64,000 nucleotides of DNA from Daucus carota subsp. sativus (GCF_001625215.2 NC_030384.2:41140390-41204389), one strand, 5' to 3'. Shown: positions 1 through 21,422, numbered from the stretch's first letter. Program-made: numbers and translations. Notes: generated by a model from the sequence alone, not told the origin.

Positions 1-327
1 CCCGGTGCACGCGATCTGTGTCGATTGGTAAGTACCCTTAATCTTTACACCCTTTTACTTTACATAAATGCTTATGCTGCTTTCTCAACTTTGTCATTAA
101 TCTCTGTTCTCCTTGCAGTCCCACCTGCATACTATGCTCACCTCGCTGCATTTCGTGCACGTTTCTATATGGAGCCGGATACATCTGATACGGGTTCAAC
201 GGCAACTGGGGCACCTGCTGGAAGAGGAATGGGTGCTGGACGTAGCACACGTGCTCCAGTGAATGCTGCTGTGAGGCCCCTACCTGCATTGAAAGAGAAT
301 GTGAAGAGGGTGATGTTTTATTGTTAA
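1..327 (+). CDS. AGO1: Argonaute 1 (AGO1-type), C-terminal exons only
   Basis: This is the 3' end of an Argonaute gene; the rest lies off the left edge. An exon ends at base 27, a GT..AG intron covers 28-118, and the last exon covers 119-327 with stop TAA at 325-327. The joined peptide includes RCTRSVSI, then [20 protein letters not shown], a Gly/Ser/Thr-rich linker and the terminus [13 protein letters not shown]. In this family the C-terminus closes the PIWI domain, and the MFYC end is typical of plant AGO1. Known family role: AGO1 binds miRNAs and siRNAs and slices or represses target mRNAs in the cytoplasm and nucleus. None of the PIWI catalytic residues fall in this window, so activity cannot be judged. 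The AGO1 assignment over other clade members rests on this tail alone. Confidence 0.9.
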   Translation, partial: PGARDLCRLVSTLNLYTLLLYINAYAAFSTLSLISVLLAVPPAYYAHLAAFRARFYMEPDTSDTGSTATGAPAGRGMGAGRSTRAPVNAAVRPLPALKENVKRVMFYC

Positions 328-2197
328 AAGTGTGTTTCTGCAAGAGCTCAAGTTCAAGCTAGTCCCTGTTACTTTATATTGCTCATGGGGCATGTGTCGA
401 GTTTTATGTCATGGATGATAGCAAAATAAGGTGGTTTTGAAATTTGTTAGCTCTGTTGAATTGCTTAATTTGAGTTTGTACTTTTGGTTTTATAAAGCTG
501 CTTCATGCCGAATTTAATTTGATTTGCATTTTTTTGGTCTTTTGAAACTTGCCTTTAGTTGAAGTTATGTTATTCCTGGTTTATAGTCAGGATTATCTGT
601 TTACATTCATATTATTCTGCTGGCATAGCTTCTATTTCTAGATCGCTTTAAACCTTAAACTTATTAGAATATTAGTTTACTCTTTCGTGAGTGCTACAAA
701 GTTTCAATGAGTTTCATCCAGGATTGCCATGTGCTGCTTCGCAGCTCTTGAATTGAAGACTACTTCACAAGGCTGCTGTCTTGTATCGTAGAGATTTTGT
801 ATCCAGGATGTTTTAAAATAGTATCTTATAACCTGTTTTTTTGGCAACGTACTAGAATAATATTTGACCATTCCTTCATCGCTAAATAACCATTTCTTAC
901 TTGAAAAGTTACCGTGTACAACAGAAAAATCCTAAATGATGAGATTACAGCCTTAACCTTCCCCCCTTTCACCCCGGTTTTATCTGTCCAGTTCCCCCCT
1001 TCCTGGAATCACAGTGTACTGCTGTCTTTTCGATGCTTCAATCAGATTCTTCAAACTTGAAGAGAACTATAGCATAACTAAATTCACGTCATTCTCCTAT
1101 TCTTAATCAGAAGGAGATGGTGCTCGAGGAAGGTATAGACTAAATGGACTGGTGTAGCTCGATGTCGGCCAAAATTTCATCTCATCATGAACAATTTGGA
1201 GGAGATGATTGCTTGAAAAATTAGGGCCTTTTCTACTACTTTGCCTCGACTAGATTTATGCTATGTGACGATTCTTCTATGAATATATCATGGATATATT
1301 AGTTAAATTCATGTCTAGAATAAGTTGTTTGAGAACATGAAGTGTCCAAGTTGTTAGCATGACTCTGAAGAGTTGGCCTTGGTTAGAGGATCTGGTCATC
1401 TTGTATGTATCAGCATGAATCCCAAGAGTTGAGCTTGTTTAGAAAATCTCATGTTCTATTCTAGCAAAAGCATGTCAAGCCTGGACTTTGCTTGCCAACT
1501 ATGTCCAACTGGAGCCTTGAGCCTGCAAGTATTGGGAAACTAGGATTCAGAGTCATTCCTGCAAGTCTAAAGCCTCTTAGTAGCAAAGATCGAACCGAAC
1601 GTGCTTCCCGCTGGCCTAATTGTTGCATGCTTCTCAAAGACGAGGTTTGGATGCGAGTGATATTTCTGCCAATCACTGGGTCGTGGCGTACCAAGTCGAA
1701 GAATAAGTGCTCGTTTCAAGGGAAACATCTATGAAAAGATTGATCAATTTCGGTTTTGAGACAACCCCCTCTTGGCTATTCGATAAGGGCATGTGGGCTA
1801 TATTTAATACAAAATTATGTATGCTTCAGTAGAGTTATGTATAATTGTGATTAGGTACCCTTAACTCTTGAGCACTGTTTAATGTTTATGAAAATAAGAT
1901 TTGTAAATAAATGATAGAATCTTGAGTTTAATACACCAATGATAACAATTTGAGGAAATAGTGCTGAAGTTTAAAGAAATTCTTTTCTTTAGTAAAGTAA
2001 ATCACTGTCATTTTTTTGGCGATATGCTCTCCAAAAAGCACAAGATTTCTTGGTAACGTGACACTTGCACAATATGTAATGCTATCCATTTTTGTAGTCA
2101 AAACATTTGGGCAAGCAAGAAATTATTCACAAAATTTTAAGCTCACAGCGGCTGCACTGCAGAGCTGTAGACTTTGGTGCCACCCATCTTTTATGTT
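328..2197. other. AGO1 3' flank and unassigned spacer
   Basis: The first several hundred bases are T-rich and probably carry the AGO1 3' UTR. The stretch around 1461-1734 is open on both strands but shows no codon pattern, domain or splice context that I recognise. The right end probably holds the 3' UTR of receptor kinase A, which ends at 2198 on the minus strand, so AGO1 and kinase A converge. Confidence 0.5.
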
Positions 2198-5138
<2,941 letters not shown>

Positions 5139-5295
5139 CAAATCATCAATCAAGTTTACTTTCTCATATAAGTTAATCTTGTTGATGTAACCTTAGTTTT
5201 TTTAATACTTGTTTACAAGAGAATCCTTATGTTTACTTTTCGCCCCTAGATATCAAGTGAAGATGCTAATAGGATAGGCACATGACATCAACGAA

Positions 5296-5308
5296 GTTTA
5301 TATATATG
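5296..5308 (-). promoter_or_regulatory. Putative TATA box of receptor kinase A
   Basis: A TATATATAAAC-type motif reads on the minus strand about 160 bp before the ATG of kinase A. Position and strand fit a core promoter with a 5' UTR of about 130 nt. This is inferred from motif and spacing only. Confidence 0.45.
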
Positions 5309-7073
5309 GGTTTTGTGGGTTCGTCGATTTTTAAATCTTAAAAATATAATATTTAAACATCTGACTTTCATTTTTTAATTAGAAAAATACGTAATATTAT
5401 ATTCTTAACTGTTCCAACCATTTCTTCCCGACCTTTATAACATGTCACATCCAATTTCTTACATTTCAAATCTTACTAAATATAATAAAATTTTATCACA
5501 TAAATATCAAATAATCACACTACTTTTCTCCATTATATTTATTTTATATATTAAACATCAATAATTCCATCATTATAATCACTTTTCTTATCTTTTTGTT
5601 ATTATTTCACTTATCTTTTAAACTCGATATTCGATTCAGATGTAAATATTTGGTTGAGTCCGAAATAGCTTAACTGAAACATTTTCTCACATTATTTGAC
5701 AATGTACAATTGTTGACTTTGTTTTGCTTGCTAGTTACAAAGTCGTACTTTTCTGCCAATGAGCTTTCCTAGCAAGAGGAACGAACACTTTATTATTTTG
5801 CTATTCGTTGAAAAAATTGTGGTCATCTAAGACACCATCATAGTTTACTTTTATCAAATCATAACTCCGGGACAAAGCTTAAAATACCTCATTCCATTTC
5901 TCATCACTGTTTTTTTAACAATAAATAGGGTTAAAAATTGACTGCTGACTGTGAGTCACCTAACAATAATAGATGGGACAAGATACCAAGTGCCAAGTGC
6001 CAACAAACTAATCAATATTAAAATATATAATGAAAAGAATAGTTCAAAATAAATATAAGATTATATTGTCCTGAAGAATAAAAAACGAATTATAGAGGCA
6101 AACGGTAACTTATATTTCAAAGAATGATGAATGCAATTCTGGTTATTATAAAAATATTACTTTTAATGATTAAAATACTATTAATGATACATTCTAAAAT
6201 GAGTACTTCGAGATATATATTTCTCAGACGGATAACACATCTAAGTTATTGTTTTAAAGGATAATAAACATTCTTGGCACGAGTGTCTTTAAAATATCAT
6301 TTTTCTAATATCAAAATTTTTTCACATATAATATATTTTTCATCCACATATATATCACAGCATATTACATACAATACAACACATCATTATAACACTCATT
6401 GTCATCGATTACCCCCCAAAGCTCAAATACAGACAAATCTAGTAATCTATTTTTAAAAGAAAAATTGTAATAATATTTTTGGTCATTATTTGAAAAATAA
6501 TATTTAAAACGAAAAATTCAAAATATTCTTGTCAATTTTTTTCAATGCACGGCCTTTCACAGTACTAACAGGATAATAATTTTGAAGCATTGCTGACAAT
6601 ACTATTGTTGTCGGAAGAAAAAGCTAGCAAAAGAGAGATTAAAAAAACGAACTACTATTGACGTGTGCAAGACAGCAAGAGTAATATCACATGGACATAT
6701 AAATAGCCTGTACTGTGTGGTTGTTAGAAATAAACTAAATAATGAGTATGTAATAAATAAATAAAAGAATATGTGTATAACGGTTCTTTGTCATCCGAGA
6801 CACTCTGAGCCAAAACTCTGAAGGACAGATTTATCTACAGCCACTCATTCCATGCATTGAATCATAAGTAAATGAAGAACTAGGCTCAAGTCAATGCTTT
6901 AATACTTACTACTAATATTCTGACCAATGAATTTTATATGGAAATGAATTGTCCGAGTATTCTCATGACACGTCTCACTTTTAACTAAAAAGTTTCTGAT
7001 CGTTGATTAACTGAAATGATATGTATTAAATTTTAGTTAGAGCGACTAATATATATTCTTCTTATTATAGCTA
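5309..7073. other. AT-rich spacer upstream of kinase A
   Basis: Low-complexity AT-rich DNA with no convincing coding frame. The right end (from about 7003) contains a stretch that recurs imperfectly near 8283-8370, so part of this spacer is an old duplication. Confidence 0.4.
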
Positions 7074-7377
7074 CTCCCTCCGTCCCTCTCAATTGTTTAC
7101 ATTGGAGGGGGACACGGAGACCAAGACAATGTATTAAAAATAAGTAAAATTAGATGAAAAGTGGGTAAAGTGGTGGGACCTATCAATATTTAATAATAGA
7201 TTTGAGATAGTGAAGGAAAGTAGTGGGTGTAATAGTAGTTTTTATTGTTAAATATGAGATAGTGGGGGAAGATAGTGGGTGTAATGATGAGAAAAACTTA
7301 CTATTTATAGTAATGTAAAGAAATGAGAGGGACACCCCAAAATAGTAACTGTAAACAAATGAAAGGGACAGAGGGAG
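7074..7377. mobile_element. Stowaway-type MITE (304 bp)
   Basis: The left end begins CTCCCTCCGTCCC and the right end closes with the inverted GAGGGAG. Both sides are flanked by TA, the Stowaway (Tc1/mariner) target duplication. The interior shares a stretch reading GTGGGTAAAGTGGTGGGACC with the element at 21016-21316, so these two belong to one subfamily. No coding capacity. Confidence 0.85.
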
Positions 7378-7474
7378 TATGTTTATAGTTTTGTTTTCTT
7401 AGAAATAATTAACAATTTATAAATGGTTAAATATATTTAAATACTTAATCTCTAAAAGTCTGTCTTATACTATA

Positions 7475-7786
7475 CTCCTTCCGCCCATATATTTTACACA
7501 TTTTTCTTTTTGAGACGTCACATTGTATACGTTCCAGTAGTAATATTTTATAATATAAAAATTCAACTACACATACTATTTTCCTATACCACACATACTT
7601 TATACATTAAATATTAATTGGTCTCACCATTTAATTCACACTACATCTATTTTATAAATTAAATATTAGATGATCCCATCACTTTACCCATTTTTTACTC
7701 CTTTACTTCACTAAACTACAAATTTTTTATAACATTCGTGCCACTTCCATATGTATAGAACTCAGGTCTCAACGCAATGGAGGGAG
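7475..7786. mobile_element. Diverged Stowaway-type MITE (312 bp)
   Basis: The left terminus is CTCCTTCCGCCC and the right is ATGGAGGGAG, the inverted but diverged partner. TA flanks each end. It lies under 100 bp from the preceding Stowaway but has a different interior, so it is a separate insertion and not a tandem copy. Confidence 0.7.
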
Positions 7787-8665
7787 TATAAATTATTGTA
7801 CTCCGACAAAGATGAATATTTCATTTGCTTCAAACAGCTTTATATATCTAGAATACGCGTGAAGTTGAAAATAACTATAAAATTTAATAGAGAAAGCAAG
7901 AAAAATAGTGTGAGCTATCAATATTTAATAAATATAAATTTGGCTGAAATTTGTATTAATTATATAATTGATCATATGTATATTTTTTTTGATATTTCTT
8001 ATCTGTTCTAAAATAAAATTTTCAATTTTTAACATTGGAATCATTCTAAATTCTAAGTCAAAAATTGGTTAATCTAATTATTAAAAGCTAAGACATGATA
8101 AAATTTAGTAAAGGAGGAAATACATTTTAAATATCACAATTTTAATGTTATTTTTATCGGACTATCAGACGTAAAACAAAATATTTCTAAGATTCGTGTA
8201 CCAAACATATAAAATGTAATATAAGAATCAATTTTTTTTGATTTAAAAGTAAACAAGAGGTCTTTAAAAAATAATATATATAATGATTGATTATTGATTA
8301 TTAAAAATGATTTATTAAGTTTTAGTTAGGGAGACTAATATATATTCCACTTATTCATAATTATGTTTATAAAATGTTTGATAAATATAGTCAATAAAAT
8401 ATAAATAATTATATTGTTTTTTTCTAAGATTGGTGTTTTAAAAATTTACATAAACTCTAAAATTTTGTCTTACAAGTTACATGCATGTATAGTAAGAACT
8501 TTTACTAGTGAAAATGCTCTCTCTATATATACACAAGCGTCTATAACATCCGTTGGAAACGGAGTGGATATGTATTTAAAATTCAAAATATTTATTTTAC
8601 AAAAAAACAAATTTAACACTTTCTTAATCGGCATCAGCGGCTGCCCTGTGCACCTCTTCTGTACT
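7787..8665. other. AT-rich spacer downstream of kinase B
   Basis: No credible gene. The right part probably includes the 3' UTR of kinase B. Around 8283-8370 there is an imperfect copy of the sequence at 7003-7071. Confidence 0.4.
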
Positions 8666-11646
<2,981 letters not shown>

Positions 11647-13170
11647 CTTTCTCTACTCAAAAGTTGTGCATAAAGTTCTCCATATAAATTGGACTCTTTG
11701 ACGTAACATGGGTTCTTTTATATTGTTGTTTTGACGGCAATCCTTGTAATAATAAACGTAATAATATAATAAAGCACTCTAACAATAAGACGTGAAATTT
11801 ACAGCAGAAAATTTTAATTACATCTTCAATCACTCTATTATGATAAAGACATGCTAATTTAATTACGATTTTTCTGGAACAATCAAAATTATGTGAAGCA
11901 TTTTAATAATGACCTCCACCATGCACAAAATCTCGACTAATAAAAATCTGTCTAAGTAAAAAGTAGTTGTTAGTGCATTCTTAGGGCAAAGACTCATTTT
12001 AGTATCAAGACATGCTAATCTTAAGAAGGTACTAGGAAATTTCAAATTCAAAATATCAGCAGAAACAATGTCACGAAGATGTACGTATATTTTCCAAATG
12101 GAGGGAACACTAGGAACATCAGATCCTGAATGAGTATATTCTACAGGATATCTTGTGACCACCTTCAACTGTAAATTTATTCAAAGAATTTAAACATGAA
12201 CATTATTGATTGATAACGATGGATGGACCAGGTCAAGTTGAAGACTTTGTTTTAGCGGTTATGTCCAAATTCATCCCTTTCTGCCTAGAAAATGATGAAC
12301 TTTCCTGGCAAGCGATTGCACAGTACTTCTGGAGTGACAAATCATCATCACATTATTATTCCTCTCTTATCTTCTTGCAAACAAGAAAATAGGGCTCAAA
12401 TTACTTTGTGTATTTCAATGGAAGAGACAAACCTATCATTCTTGCTTAGCCGTGGAAATATGGAAGAGTGGATCTAACTTGCAACCACTCGTTATAAACT
12501 ATAATTCCTTATTGTATAACAATGTCTTAATCGAGTGCTCCCCACACAAGTCTTCAACTAGTTCTCATTAATAGCCATGCCCAATCAGTTCTCTCCTTCT
12601 ATTAACAAGTTGAAAAATAATATTTTCTTGGTGAAAGCTATGGTATATATTTGTTGCTGAAATAACTAATCGGTTGACCTATTTAGGGTTTAGAAATAAC
12701 AAGTTGGATTTGGAGTTTATGAAATAGGAGAATTTGTAATAGCAAAAAAAAAAAAACGAGTAATATACAAGACTCAATGAATAGATAATCCTAAGTTATG
12801 TGAATGTACCCGGACCCCGGTTGAGTTTGATCTCCCGATATAGTACGTCAGATTAGATCCCGAAACTGATTCCCCAAGCATTGTTCTTCAAAAACTTTGA
12901 TAGGATTTCGAGCTTTCTTTATTGTTAAGCTCTAAGAATTGATATACGTGTAAATATCACGCTATGTACCGGGCGTATATTCTTTTCAAGTTTATTTCAC
13001 CCTATGTGATCGATTCCACGTGCTCAAGTATTTTTTTATCAGAACCGGTACTTTAATAATCTTATAAGATATAATTTTATAAATTATTTTAATTTTTTTG
13101 ATTAAAATTTATAAAGTATATAATATGAAATATTATAAAGAAGAAATCGCATAAAATTACATTTGACGAA
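11647..13170. other. Upstream region of kinase B, duplicated before kinase C
   Basis: Non-coding, but segments around 12030-12220, 12356-12430 and 12581-12650 recur in the same order upstream of kinase C (about 19130-19180 plus 19575-19680, 19768-19830 and 19901-19960). This shows that the tandem duplication took at least 1 kb of 5' flank with the gene. No gene seen. Confidence 0.6.
11710..11722 (-). promoter_or_regulatory. Putative TATA box of receptor kinase B
   Basis: An AATATAAAAGAACCC-type motif on the minus strand about 70 bp before the ATG. A matching TATAAAAGAAC motif sits before kinase C, so the core promoter was copied with the gene. Confidence 0.5.
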
Positions 13171-13397
13171 GGGGGCGTTTGGCCGGACTGCTTGTGGATT
13201 TATAAGTTAAAAGCACTTGTTTGTACTATTTTTATGTAAAAAGTGAAGAAGTATTTATAAAAAGTTAGGAATGTTAGCTTTTGTTTCACGACTTCTACTT
13301 TTTTCCCAAACACTTTAATCACTTATAAGTCTTAATTTGTTTCTCACTTTTTTACTTTAAGCAATAAGCACTTATTTAAATTCAGTCAAACGGCCCC
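13171..13397. mobile_element. Candidate short TIR element (about 227 bp)
   Basis: The left end reads GGGGGCGTTTGGCCGG and the right end inverted reads GGGGCCGTTTGACTGA. GAA occurs on both sides as a possible 3-bp target duplication. Such G-rich GTTTGG termini are common in plant non-autonomous DNA elements. The superfamily is not certain. Confidence 0.5.
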
Positions 13398-13692
13398 GAA
13401 ATATTTTTGAAGGACACACTCAATGCTTCAAGTGTTTGTACATGCGAGTATTCTTTTAGGGTGAATGTGTAGGTGATGTCGTAAGAAATAATTAAGCTTA
13501 CTCAGCCTGGTTAGTTCGACAGCTTCTTAATTCATATAAGTTGTTGCCTAAAGTTTCTTAAATTCTCATGTTCAGTACAACCAAATATCTGTATTCTTCC
13601 TTGTGATCAACTTTTAGATGGTATGAATATGAAAGAAAAAAAAAACTTAAACTTTTCTTACCAACATCTCATCAAACTATATCAATCCCTCC

Positions 13693-13700
13693 CTATAAAT
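13693..13700 (+). promoter_or_regulatory. TATA box of the proline-rich protein gene
   Basis: CTATAAAT lies about 75 bp before the ATG at 13771, giving a 5' UTR of roughly 45 nt. The decayed paralog at 24518 keeps a similar box about 105 bp before its ATG. Confidence 0.6.
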
Positions 13701-13770
13701 TCCCTTCTACAAATTACTACATTCCCATCCCACTATAAACCTACTCTTAACCCTTCTGCTCTTATCCAAC

Positions 13771-14172
13771 ATGGCTGCTTCCGGCACTTCTAGACATTGC
13801 TTCATCCTGATTTTGGTCGCAGCTCTGTCACTTTCGGCTGTGGATATGAGTTTAGGAGCTCGCCACCTGCTGCAAACTTCAGCACCAACTCTGCCAAATA
13901 TTCCGCCTTTGCCTAAGGTTTCAATGCCCCCATTGCCTGCAATGCCGACACTCCCAAATGTCGTATTACCACCCTTGCCAGCAACTCCTCTGCCTACACT
14001 ACCAACTATGCCAACTCTTCCCACCATGCCCTCTACAATTCCAAAGGTGACATTGCCTCCCTTGCCCGCGACACTGCCAACATTTCCAACAACCATCCCT
14101 TCTATTCCTTCAACATTAACATTCCCATCCATTCCATTCTTCAGCCCGCCTCCATCCAAGACAAGCCCTTGA
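13771..14172 (+). CDS. Small secreted proline-rich (PLPxx-repeat) protein
   Basis: A 133-aa single-exon protein. Residues 1-29 form a clear signal peptide (ILILVAALSLSAVDMSLGA) followed by ARHLLQ, a sequence common after the signal of small plant cell-wall proteins. The mature part has Pro about every third residue in runs such as PPLPAMPTLP and TLPTMPTLPTMP. It has no Cys in the mature chain and no recognised domain. It resembles plant proline-rich, PELPK-like or hydroxyproline-rich wall proteins, which are probably secreted to the apoplast; the exact subfamily is not settled. It has a TATA box and a pyrimidine-rich leader. It sits head-on to kinase C and behind kinase B, and it is part of the duplicated unit whose second copy is the pseudogene at 24518. 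Its 3' UTR carries a tandem repeat of about 31 bp (about 14190-14258). Confidence 0.85.
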   Translation: MAASGTSRHCFILILVAALSLSAVDMSLGARHLLQTSAPTLPNIPPLPKVSMPPLPAMPTLPNVVLPPLPATPLPTLPTMPTLPTMPSTIPKVTLPPLPATLPTFPTTIPSIPSTLTFPSIPFFSPPPSKTSP

Positions 14173-14392
14173 GAACTTTATATATGCAACACCGTTTCAG
14201 TATCACTTTTATCGACTTATGTATGATCAGTATCACTTTTATCGACTTATGTATGATTATTTGCCTCCAGAGCTTAGGAACTTGTGGTTCTATGATACTT
14301 GTATACCTCATTATTTTCTGTTACTGTCTGTTATAAATAGTTACTGGGCTGTAATTCCTTTCTAAATTTATAAAAACAGAATTTCAAGTATC

Positions 14393-14504
14393 ATGAGCAC
14401 ACACTAACAACCACTTATTAGTTAGGTGATGAATTTCTAGTTGCACTAAAAATCTTCCACTTAAATAAAAAGTAATTGTTAGTGTGTGCTCATGAGCACA
14501 CACT
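14393..14504. repeat. Short foldback with palindromic end
   Basis: TGAGCACACACTAACAA near 14393 is matched by its exact inverse near 14477-14493. That copy runs straight into the palindrome AGTGTGTGCTCATGAGCACA (about 14481-14504). The arrangement looks like a small foldback MITE followed by a duplicated terminus. Confidence 0.6.
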
Positions 14505-14973
14505 GGAAAGACCTTTATAAAAAATATAGTTTCTAGTTTCTCTATTTTCTATCACATGTCTGCTGGTCTCTCAGCTCCATTCGATTAAGAAGGCACACAA
14601 CTGTTTTGTTCTGGTTTCCAACAACTAGACAAATTATATCCTATCCGAACCCATTCAGATTTGGAACTCTAAAATCTTGCGCAACTGTTTTGTTCCGGTT
14701 TTGAACAGCTAGACCAATTATATGCTTAATCCGAACTGATTCAGATTCGGAACTCTAAAATCGGACAACAAGAAGTCCTAAGCATCTGTTTTGGGTTTTT
14801 TTAATCAACAGGAACGAAATATAAAAGAAAACCTCATGAACAAATACCATCATTATTCATTAGTGCATACTTTCCACATGGACATAATAAATTAGACGTG
14901 ACAATTAAAGAAAATCTTCTTGTAACATTTCCTTGATATGCACTGGCAGTTGCCTTGTGCACCTGTGATTATT

Positions 14974-18253
<3,280 letters not shown>

Positions 18254-18285
18254 ATCTCTACTCAAAACTTGTGCATAACTTGTGT

Positions 18286-18293
18286 TCTTTTAT
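18286..18293 (-). promoter_or_regulatory. Putative TATA box of receptor kinase C
   Basis: TATAAAAG on the minus strand about 35 bp before the ATG at 18253, so the 5' UTR would be very short. It matches the box before kinase B in sequence. Confidence 0.45.
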
Positions 18294-19179
18294 ACTACGA
18301 TTGTTTTGACCGAGTCCTTGAAATACTATAATGTGTGCGCATAGCTTTTTCATGTAAATTGGATTCTTCACGGTAACATAGGTTCTTTCATATTTTTGTT
18401 TCAACTGCAATTCTCTATATTATATATGGCATTGTAACAAGAAACTGCAAAATTAACTATAGAAAACTTTATGAGATAAGAACCATAACATCAAGACCAC
18501 AGTGGTACAGAGAAGATTTTAATATTTCCTAGTAAACGTGCAAAATTTCAGTATGATCGTTTGTCTAAAATCAAAGGTAAATGATAGAGTTGTACTACAA
18601 AACATCTAAAAAGGCCACCCAACGCTTTTTTTCCACTGGACTTGTACTAGTAACGTTCGTACGTTCGTATGCTCTGAACTAGCTAGCTGCTCATGCCTCA
18701 TATACTATATCTATATAGATATTGAATCATGTTATTCATATTAAAACATCTATAATAGATTAGCTATTTGATGTTCTAGACTATAATTTTGAAGAACATG
18801 TTAAAAAATCAACTCCAACACAGGCTTAGTCATTCACTAAATACTTAGAATCCATTTTTCATTTCTCATATATAGGTAATGACTAACGCATTACTCATTT
18901 GATTTTTAATGATTGAATAATCACCTCCCTCCTTTATCACACTGTTTTCCACATTTTATACATTATTTTTTGTTTATAAATCTTGAATTTAATACTATAA
19001 TAATAATGATGATAAACATAAATAGGAAGTATTATTGTAGTTGTCATTCAATATAGAATCCTCGCTTTTTTAAAAATGAATTATTTATTATATATTTAGG
19101 AAACCTCACCATACACTGATGGAGATGTTCAAAGAAGCTGCTAGGAAAGTGCAGATCATCAGCAAAAACAACGTGCTAA
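18294..19179. other. Upstream region of kinase C
   Basis: Non-coding AT-rich DNA. The right end is homologous to the upstream region of kinase B; the match is then interrupted by a MITE and resumes beyond it. Confidence 0.5.
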
Positions 19180-19574
19180 GAGCATCTCCAACCATCTAAA
19201 ACCCTTGGCTAAAAGGTGAGTTGACTTACTTAAAATAAAAAAATTTAGCCAACAGCTCCAAAAACTCAACTCCAACCATGCTCACCTGTTGTCTATAAAT
19301 TTAGCCAACCTCCTGTGGATGGCTAAATTTGTCGAACATCTACAAGTCTGTAAGAAAATCTGTAGGAAGATCGTACATCATTTATTACCATATTGAACTG
19401 ATATATTTTATTTTAACAATTTAAAATATTAATAACATACTATTATTAAATTATAGCCAACCAATATAGCCGGTACCATTGAAGCAAAATGTCTTACAGG
19501 TTCAGCAAATTTTACATAATGTCTTACAAGTCCAATTTAGCCAACGATTATAGCCAACGCCGTTGGAGATGCTC
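19180..19574. mobile_element. Harbinger/Tourist-like MITE (395 bp)
   Basis: Termini GAGCATCTCCAACC and GGTTGGAGATGCTC-like in inverse, with TAA on both sides as the 3-bp target duplication. The interior has repeated TTAGCCAAC and TATAGCCAAC motifs. The same family recurs in opposite orientation at 22318-22711. The insertion splits a sequence that is continuous upstream of kinase B, so it post-dates the gene duplication. Confidence 0.88.
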
Positions 19575-20270
19575 TAAGAGAATATAATTTCTAAATGGAG
19601 TAAACACTTGAAATATCAGATCCTAGATGAGTATATTCTAATTGCGGCAACTTCTTCATTGATTGATAATGATGGATGGAATTAGGCTTTCTGGAAGTAA
19701 ACTTTCTTATACTAAACTATTGTAATATAAATTCCTAGTCATATAAAATATATTAATATCCTTTTTTATCTTCTGGCAAACAAGAAACTAGGATTTAAAA
19801 TTACTTTGGGTACTCCAGTGGAAAACACATTGAAAATTAAAACCAACTTTAGTATAACAGTGTCTTATTCTAATTCCCCATTTCCCCCCGATTGACATGC
19901 CCATCAGTTGTCTCCTATTAAGATGTTGAAAATTCAGTAATTTCTTGGTGAAAGTTCTGGTTTACTTGAACATGAGTTTGTGCAGTTCGTGTTAAAGTCG
20001 TCTAGTTTTGTTGCGATTTTCTAGCTCAATTTTAATCATAATATATCAATTCAAAAAATTTAGAAGTTTTCAGAGAATTAAATTATGTTCCAAGGTACTT
20101 TTATGATTGAGTATAGTCATTATAGACTGCATACAAGAATATAATTGCTTTCTATAACAGTCCTTACTCATGGTACAAGAAGTAGAGTCAGCGAGGATAT
20201 AAAGATGCACAGATCTCTCTCATAAAGGATTATAACTGATCAGAGATGCATACTGATTACCACATTACTA
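19575..20270. other. Resumed kinase C upstream duplication and spacer
   Basis: Several blocks match 12080-12650 in order (for example the one ending GATTGATAATGATGGATGGA). No coding potential recognised. Confidence 0.5.
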
Positions 20271-20411
20271 GGTTAAATTTGTCTCTACCTCTGACCCTTA
20301 AATAATATAATCTGATTGTTGAGCAGTGTATGTTGTCGTCAGTAGGATCATGCAAAATAATGCTTGCCCGGAGATTGGGCCCGTTAAGTACCTCGGTGCA
20401 AGAGTAAGGTG

Positions 20412-20598
20412 CAGAGGCGGATCTTAAAAGGGGCAAGAGGGGGCAACTGACCCCCCTTAATTTTTTTGTTTGTTAATATTTTACATATTTTTAGGTTGTA
20501 AAATTGAAATTGACCCCCCTTAATTTTTTTGTGACCCCTTTTAATTTTTTTTACAAAAAAATTGACCCCCCTTAACTTCATAGTCAGATCCGCCACTG
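20412..20598. mobile_element. hAT-like MITE (187 bp)
   Basis: Left terminus CAGAGGCGGATCTT, right terminus in inverse CAGTGGCGGATCTGAC. A perfect 8-bp target duplication GTAAGGTG occurs at 20404-20411 and 20599-20606. An 8-bp duplication with a CAG(A/T)GGCGG end fits hAT. The interior repeats a TGACCCCCCTTAATTTTTTT block. Confidence 0.9.
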
Positions 20599-21015
20599 GT
20601 AAGGTGTATGATCTTTTTAACTCAAGACTCTTAAAGTTTTTGTGGTAGTTAGTTACCTCCTTCCTGAATTCACCATGTTCCTATTGATAGGGTTCATTGG
20701 CTTTTATCTTCCTGTGACACCTGTCTCTATCACGTGTTTTTTCCTTGAGGGTTCGACGATGGACATACCATGTTGTCTTTGCCCTGGTAAATAGTTAGCG
20801 GGAAAGGTGATTAGACGAGTCAGTGGGCCCTATCATTGCCCCCTGCCCCCTACTAAAGTACATTCAATGAAGTAGGGGGCAATAACAGGGTCCATTTTCA
20901 TACACTTCCCTCTGACTCGTCTAAGCACCCTCCCCGCTAACTATTTATCGGGGCAAAGACAGCGGGGTTTGTCTGTCATCGACCCCTCCGGGTCACACAG
21001 AGGAAAAAACACGTA

Positions 21016-21316
21016 CTCCCTCCGTCCCAATTTATGTGAACGGGGTTGACTTTCACGGAGATTAAGAAAAAGGTAGTAAATGTAGTTGAAAAGTGGGTAA
21101 AGTGGTGGGACCCATCAATATTTAATAATAAATTTGGGATAGTGGAGGAAAGTAGTGGGTGTAATAGTGTTTATTTAATAAAAAGAGAGTATAAAATATA
21201 GAGGTAGTGGGTGTAATAGTGAAAAGTAGTGTTCAAAAATAGTAAGTATTGTATGTTCATTCTTTTTGGAACGTCCCAAAAAGGAAATGAGGTCACATAA
21301 AATGGGACGGAGGGAG
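21016..21316. mobile_element. Stowaway-type MITE (301 bp)
   Basis: CTCCCTCCGTCCCAATTTAT left and its near-exact inverse right, flanked by TA. It sits in the right arm of the long inverted repeat. Same subfamily as 7074-7377 by interior sequence. Confidence 0.92.
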
Positions 21317-21422
21317 TAATAGGCAAAAACAAGTGTCACAGGAAGACAAAAGCCAATGAACCCTGTAAATAAGAACAGGGTGCATTCGGGAAAGGAGGTA
21401 ACTAGCTATCACAAAAATTTTA

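Noticed and set aside
1461-1734. Overlapping open frames on both strands downstream of AGO1
   Set aside because: No domain, no splice context and no clear codon bias; one long frame on each strand by chance.
7751-8011. Open frame of about 86 codons between kinases A and B
   Set aside because: It starts inside a MITE end and runs into AT-rich DNA with no protein-like composition.
20384-20596. Lys/Gly-rich minus-strand frame
   Set aside because: It lies almost wholly in the hAT-like MITE at 20412-20598 and is made of its internal repeat.
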